From NCBI GenBank assembly GCA_029007685.1, contig JAQXIG010000055.1:1-8479 (forward strand): a stretch of 8,479 nucleotides of DNA. The letters are read 5' to 3'. Source of the stretch: a bacterium. Lineage in GTDB: Bacteria; Bacillota_I; Bacilli_A; RF39; UBA660. Position 1 is the first letter of the stretch, and each line of letters begins with the position of its first letter. The notes under the pieces were generated by a model. It was not told the DNA's origin, did not search any database, and was given only the letters and a program-made list of their open reading frames with translations. The translations under genes were made by a program, and so were the position numbers. This document shows positions 6,151-8,479 of this stretch, one piece after another.

Positions 6151-6538
6151 AGTCTGTAATTTCTTGTAGTATTTCGTTTGGATCTTTTAATTGATTTTGA
6201 TTGGTCGATATAGTTAATTGGTCTGATTGATATCTTGGGATTAGGTGAACATGAAAATGTTTTACTTCTTGACCATGACCATTATTTTGACAAATGGTAA
6301 GTCCTTCTATGTTCAATTTTTCTGTTAATTTTTTTTTGATGATTTTTATCGTTTGTAGATAATGAAGAGTTAGTTCTTCATCTATTTCATCGATAGTTAC
6401 GATATGTTTTTTTGGAATCATTAAGCAGTGACCATTAGTATTGGGATTAATATCTAAAAATACTTTTATTTTTTCATCTTCATAAATTGTTTTACTTGGA
6501 ATACTGCCTTCTATGATTTTACAAAATAAGCAATTCAT
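6149..6538 (-). CDS. HIT-family nucleotide hydrolase
   Basis: Histidine-triad proteins cleave nucleoside phosphoramidates and related nucleotides, forming a nucleotidyl-His intermediate; their physiological substrate in Bacilli is mostly unsettled. The 129 residues are the usual length. Seen here are the N-terminal CLFCKI (C3, C6, a common zinc-site pair), the core LDINPNTNGHCLMIPKKH (~28-45), CQNNGHGQEV (~83-92) and the triad HFHVHLIPR with H94, H96 and H98. The first ATG (6545-6547) directly abuts AGGAG (6548-6552), leaving no spacing; the second ATG (6536-6538) is nine bases from it and gives the typical MNCLFCKI start, so I chose it. In B. subtilis a HIT gene also lies near prsA, as here, although the genes between differ. 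Confidence 0.93.
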   Translation of the reverse strand: MNCLFCKIIEGSIPSKTIYEDEKIKVFLDINPNTNGHCLMIPKKHIVTIDEIDEELTLHYLQTIKIIKKKLTEKLNIEGLTICQNNGHGQEVKHFHVHLIPRYQSDQLTISTNQNQLKDPNEILQEITD

Positions 6539-6558
6539 CTTTTTCATCTCCTGAAATT

Positions 6559-6567
6559 AGTATAGCA
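6559..6567 (-). promoter_or_regulatory. Extended -10 promoter candidate of the HIT gene
   Basis: On the minus strand TGCTATACT is an extended -10 (TATACT at 6559-6564). Transcription would begin about at the AGGAG, giving a leader of only ~15 bases before the chosen start. The -35 region is T-rich and not convincing. Confidence 0.45.
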
Positions 6568-6582
6568 TAATTAGGTAATGTA

Positions 6583-6612
6583 GAAAAATAAAAAATGCCA
6601 AAAGGCATTTTC
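6583..6612 (-). terminator. Intrinsic terminator of the AIPR gene
   Basis: AAAATGCC (6592-6599) and GGCATTTT (6604-6611) form an 8-base stem with a 4-base loop. On the minus strand TTATTTTTC follows. It lies 67 bases past the AIPR stop and just ahead of the HIT promoter, insulating the two genes. Confidence 0.75.
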
Positions 6613-6678
6613 AGGTGAACACAGCGAGTATTCATTATTATATTGATTCTAACTAGTTGTTTTTATACAATTTTGATA

Positions 6679-7914
6679 CTATTTTTGATTTTGTAAGTTA
6701 TAAATATAGAGATCTTTATATAATAAATCCCAGGTGCTGGTTGATTTTCCGACGCTTTGGGGATTGTCTTTATTTTCTGATGAGGCTTGTAAAATAGCTT
6801 CTACTAAACGAGGGCCTAGATCTTCCCAAGCTTGAAAAGGATTGACTCCCCATATGTATTGGTTATTACTTTTGTCGAATTCGACTAAGGCTCTAAAGGC
6901 ACCAACTAATGGGTATAGTAAACCTTTGGGAACTACGTAATCTAATGGTTTATTTGAAAATGTGGATAGATTGTTACATTCACCATAGTTTGCGTAGTTT
7001 TTAGAACCGTATTTTTTACGACTTTTTTTTGCCATGTCTGGTAAAGTTCGTTCCACTAAGTCCCATATTCTAAAAATAGTAGGAATGATTCCTTTCATCT
7101 TTTTAATTTCGTTTTCTCTTACTTGTCTTTTCTTTTCGACGCTTGTGTCTTTTCCTAGACCCATGTCTAAAAATCTTTTTAAACTAGCTTCTTTTCCAGT
7201 ATAAGATTGAATTGGGTGGGCGCCACCTGGTTTATAAAGAGTTGGATTAAACATATTTAAAATAGCAATGATTTCTCTACCATCAATGATATTTTTTTTG
7301 ATATTTTCTTCGTCGTGATGTTCGTTTTGTTTGAACGAGATCCGATTTAAATAGTAATTACCTTCGATTTCTTGATTTTTTAATATTTCTTTTAAACTTT
7401 CAAAGGTTTTATTTAATTCTTCAATTGACATGGTGTCTACTGGTGTTGAAGTGTTTCTAGCTTCTGCTAATAATACGGTTGAGTCAATTCCTGTTATCAC
7501 TTCAAATTCTACATATTGTTTAAAGTATTGGGTTGGATTTTGTATAATGTATTTGTTGTTTTCGATGATGATTCTTAAAGTATGTCCTCCGTCGATGTTG
7601 CCATGACAATTGTGATTAGAAAAGATCATGGTTGCCTTTTGGGTTTTATTGTCGTAGGTTATATCTTCTGCTGAGATTAGAATTCCTCGATTCCACAGGT
7701 GAAATGAACAATTATCTTCGTTTAAGGAATTTTTAATTTGTTTGGCTACTTCTGTAGTGAGACGTTGTTCACGAGGGTTAGTGTCCATCCAATTCATCAG
7801 TTCAGATGGAACATCCTTTACTTCGACATAGAAACGATATTTTGGTCTTTTTAATCCTTCAAAAGGTTCCTCTAATTTTTTGAAAGATTTGACTGGGAAT
7901 GTAAATTTTTCCAT
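6679..7914 (-). CDS. AIPR-family protein (abortive infection/phage resistance type)
   Basis: A 411-residue protein matching the AIPR pattern (PF10592), a family named for an abortive-infection phage-resistance protein and often found in defence loci; its biochemical activity is not established. The conserved core is visible: HLWNRGILISAED (~72-84) corresponds to the family's NNGI-type segment, NIDGGHTLRIII (~106-117) to the NGxQT/DGQHR-like turn, and EARNTSTPVD (~151-160) to the N-x-Q segment. DGQHR/DndB-like proteins share the fold idea, so a DndB relative is the main alternative. The C-terminal half (~200-411) is lysine-rich with no recognised nuclease motif. AAAAGGAGGA at 7921-7930 fixes the start. 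No modification, restriction or helicase partner is within the window. Its own promoter, structured leader and terminator mark it as an independent accessory gene. Confidence 0.72.
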   Translation of the reverse strand: MEKFTFPVKSFKKLEEPFEGLKRPKYRFYVEVKDVPSELMNWMDTNPREQRLTTEVAKQIKNSLNEDNCSFHLWNRGILISAEDITYDNKTQKATMIFSNHNCHGNIDGGHTLRIIIENNKYIIQNPTQYFKQYVEFEVITGIDSTVLLAEARNTSTPVDTMSIEELNKTFESLKEILKNQEIEGNYYLNRISFKQNEHHDEENIKKNIIDGREIIAILNMFNPTLYKPGGAHPIQSYTGKEASLKRFLDMGLGKDTSVEKKRQVRENEIKKMKGIIPTIFRIWDLVERTLPDMAKKSRKKYGSKNYANYGECNNLSTFSNKPLDYVVPKGLLYPLVGAFRALVEFDKSNNQYIWGVNPFQAWEDLGPRLVEAILQASSENKDNPQSVGKSTSTWDLLYKDLYIYNLQNQK

Positions 7915-7933
7915 TATTTTTCCTCCTTTTCAT

Positions 7934-7970
7934 AAAAAAAATACATTCCTGCTAAAGCAAAAAAATGTAT
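7934..7970 (-). terminator. Intrinsic terminator inside the AIPR leader
   Basis: On the minus strand ATACATT (7964-7970) pairs with AATGTAT (7941-7947), and inner G-U, A-U and GC/GC pairs extend the stem around a TTTA loop. Eight Ts follow (7934-7941). The T run ends four bases before AAAAGGAGGA, so the terminator stands between promoter and gene. Confidence 0.75.
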
Positions 7971-8023
7971 GAAAGTACTAAACATATTTTATTTTTTTGT
8001 GATTAAGTTTGTTTATTCCTTTT

Positions 8024-8064
8024 CTACATCTGTTTTAGCAGATAGTAAAATGTTCGCTACATCT
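8024..8064 (-). repeat. Two AGATGTAG repeats, 33 bases apart
   Basis: CTACATCT on the + strand (AGATGTAG in the leader RNA) occurs at 8024-8031 and 8057-8064. Each copy forms the 3' arm of a leader hairpin. The rest of the two 33-base units is only loosely similar. Confidence 0.5.
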
Positions 8065-8088
8065 TAACAAAGTGTTTTTAGATGAGCT

Positions 8089-8103
8089 TGGAATCTAATT
8101 CCA
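8089..8103. repeat. Perfect dyad at the AIPR transcription start
   Basis: TGGAAT CTA ATTCCA is a perfect 6-base inverted repeat with a 3-base centre. It overlaps the predicted start of the AIPR transcript, a usual place for a repressor operator, but it could also be the first RNA hairpin of the leader. Confidence 0.45.
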
Positions 8104-8108
8104 GTTTT

Positions 8109-8137
8109 AAATTATCAGCTTTTCTTTCATTTGTCAA
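8109..8137 (-). promoter_or_regulatory. Sigma-A-type promoter of the AIPR transcript
   Basis: On the minus strand: perfect TTGACA (8132-8137), 17-base spacer, TAATTT (8109-8114); GATAAT at 8111-8116 is an alternative -10 at 15 bases. Transcription would begin near 8102, inside the dyad TGGAAT-CTA-ATTCCA (8089-8103), which may therefore be an operator. Confidence 0.65.
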
Positions 8138-8144
8138 TAAAATT

Positions 8145-8177
8145 TGTAGTTTTACGCGAAAACTACATTTTTTTTTC
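8145..8177 (+). terminator. Intrinsic terminator on the + strand just upstream of the suf promoter
   Basis: TGTAGTTTT (8145-8153) pairs with AAAACTACA (8159-8167) over the loop ACGCG, followed by a run of Ts to about 8176. The T run is only on the + side. No + gene precedes it, so it either shields suf from antisense readthrough or ends an unrecognised + RNA. Confidence 0.65.
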
Positions 8178-8185
8178 AATTTTTA

Positions 8186-8194
8186 TGGTATACT
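8186..8194 (+). promoter_or_regulatory. Extended -10 promoter of the suf operon
   Basis: TGGTATACT is an extended -10 (TG-n-TATACT, hexamer 8189-8194). The -35 area falls in the T tract of the preceding terminator and is not consensus. Transcription would start near 8201, at the edge of a 9-base inverted repeat. Confidence 0.6.
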
Positions 8195-8200
8195 ATTTTC

Positions 8201-8227
8201 GCATTCTACATATTAGGCGTAGAATGC
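8201..8227 (+). promoter_or_regulatory. Perfect inverted repeat at the 5' end of the suf mRNA
   Basis: GCATTCTAC (8201-8209) and GTAGAATGC (8219-8227) are perfect 9-base arms around ATATTAGGC. The repeat begins about where transcription should start and ends ten bases before the AGGTGAT ribosome binding site (8237-8243). It could be an operator or a 5' mRNA hairpin. There is no T run, so it is not a terminator. Confidence 0.55.
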
Positions 8228-8247
8228 TAGAACAGTAGGTGATTTTC

Positions 8248-8479
8248 ATGAATTTATGTATTCAAAATATAGAAGTAGTTTCAAAAGATCATAGAAAAAT
8301 ACTAGATCAATTTAGTTTAGATATTGGATCTGGGGAAGTGCATGTTATTATGGGACCTAATGGTACTGGAAAGAGCACTTTGTCGAAAGTTATTATGGGA
8401 AGTCATGATTATTCGGTAGTTTCTGGTGATATTTTATATAATGACGAATCTATTTTAGATAAAGATATTGATGAGCGAA
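8248..8479 (+). CDS. sufC: SufC, Fe-S cluster assembly ATPase (N-terminal part; runs off the window)
   Basis: SufC is the ABC-type ATPase of the SufBCD scaffold that builds iron-sulphur clusters in the cytoplasm. The first 77 codons are present out of about 250 expected. The N-terminus LCIQNIEVVSKDHRKIL is followed by the Walker A motif GPNGTGKST (residues 36-44) and the SufC-like stretch STLSKVIMGSHDYSVVSGDI; the form GPNGTGKSTLSKVIMG is characteristic of SufC rather than transport ATPases. ATG 8248 is preceded by AGGTGAT at 8237-8243. SufC leads the operon in Bacillota (usually sufCDSUB), which should continue to the right. It is transcribed divergently from the AIPR gene through a shared 333-base gap. 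Confidence 0.92.
   Translation, partial: MNLCIQNIEVVSKDHRKILDQFSLDIGSGEVHVIMGPNGTGKSTLSKVIMGSHDYSVVSGDILYNDESILDKDIDER

Larger units (their letters stand above)
7915..8102 (-). promoter_or_regulatory. Structured 5' leader of the AIPR gene (candidate attenuator or RNA antitoxin)
   Basis: Between the predicted transcription start (~8102) and the ATG the minus-strand RNA can form: a 5' hairpin from the dyad 8089-8103 (partly, depending on the start); GCUCAUCU/AGAUG-AGC (8056-8087, with AACA/UGUU inside); AUCUG/CAGAU (8028-8043); and a terminator (7934-7970) right before the ribosome binding site. It encodes no credible leader peptide that I could find, and none of the T-box, SAM, cobalamin or similar signatures was recognised. 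Either the terminator is regulated or most transcripts end as a ~165-base small RNA. Confidence 0.5.

Noticed and set aside
6545..6547. Upstream ATG as start of the HIT protein
   Set aside because: It touches the AGGAG with no spacing; the ATG three codons later has nine bases and gives the family-typical N-terminus.
7934..8102. AIPR leader as a known riboswitch or T-box
   Set aside because: I see no T-box antiterminator consensus, and no conserved core of the SAM, TPP, FMN, cobalamin, lysine or glycine classes; a covariance-model search would be needed to exclude rarer ones.
8022..8211. TTCTACAT shared by the AIPR leader (8022-8029) and the suf inverted repeat (8204-8211)
   Set aside because: An 8-base match in AT-rich DNA in different structural settings; too little to propose a common regulator.
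1..8479. CRISPR array, tRNA, rRNA, insertion sequence
   Set aside because: No regularly spaced direct repeats beyond two 8-mers, no cloverleaf or rRNA sequence, no transposase or flanking terminal repeats were seen.

Overview
The window is very AT-rich chromosomal DNA from a low-GC Bacillota, most likely a member of the class Bacilli in the broad sense (an uncultured gut Erysipelotrichales/RF39-type relative would fit). The pointers are RNase Y and RNase J together, a PrsA-type lipoprotein foldase, strong AGGAGG ribosome binding sites, two YjcZ-like mini-proteins typical of spore formers, and a Suf locus starting with sufC. Tryptophan is encoded by TGG and no TGA is read through, so the standard bacterial code fits. 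The species cannot be fixed from the window.

Layout, left to right. (1) 3-563 (+): C-terminal third of RNase Y, ending in a hairpin terminator. (2) 564-881: T-rich gap with no clear gene, although its minus strand holds an oddly protein-like, frameshifted small ORF (600-746). (3) 882-1757 and 1770-2555 (+): a two-gene operon of paralogous single-pass membrane proteins with extracellular Ig-like domains and a thrombospondin-1-like W-x-x-W tail. (4) 2693-4366 (-): RNase J with a complete active site; a shared bidirectional terminator separates it from the Ig-like pair. (5) 4607-5593 (-): PrsA-like parvulin lipoprotein with its own promoter and terminator. (6) 5740-5820 and 5839-5958 (+): two tiny YjcZ-type sporulation proteins behind a sigma-K/E-like promoter. 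(7) 6149-6538 (-): HIT-family hydrolase, with a 17-codon CPYC mini-ORF in its presumed 3' UTR. (8) 6679-7914 (-): an AIPR-family (abortive-infection/phage-resistance type) protein, the one accessory gene here. (9) 8248 to the end (+): start of sufC, whose promoter and perfect inverted repeat lie in the divergent gap.

The most intriguing part is 7915-8248. The AIPR gene has a good promoter about 190 bases upstream of its start. The leader RNA between can fold into several hairpins, carries the 8-mer AGATGTAG twice at a 33-base spacing, and ends in an intrinsic terminator whose U-run stops four bases before the ribosome binding site. An upstream hairpin contains a perfect 8-base complement to the terminator's loop and 3' arm. 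That suggests either transcription attenuation of a defence gene, or an RNA-antitoxin-like layout resembling type III toxin-antitoxin loci. This is inference from sequence only.

Most other genes are housekeeping: RNA turnover (RNase Y, RNase J), secreted-protein folding (PrsA), nucleotide hydrolysis (HIT) and Fe-S cluster assembly (Suf). They look like separate transcription units rather than one pathway.
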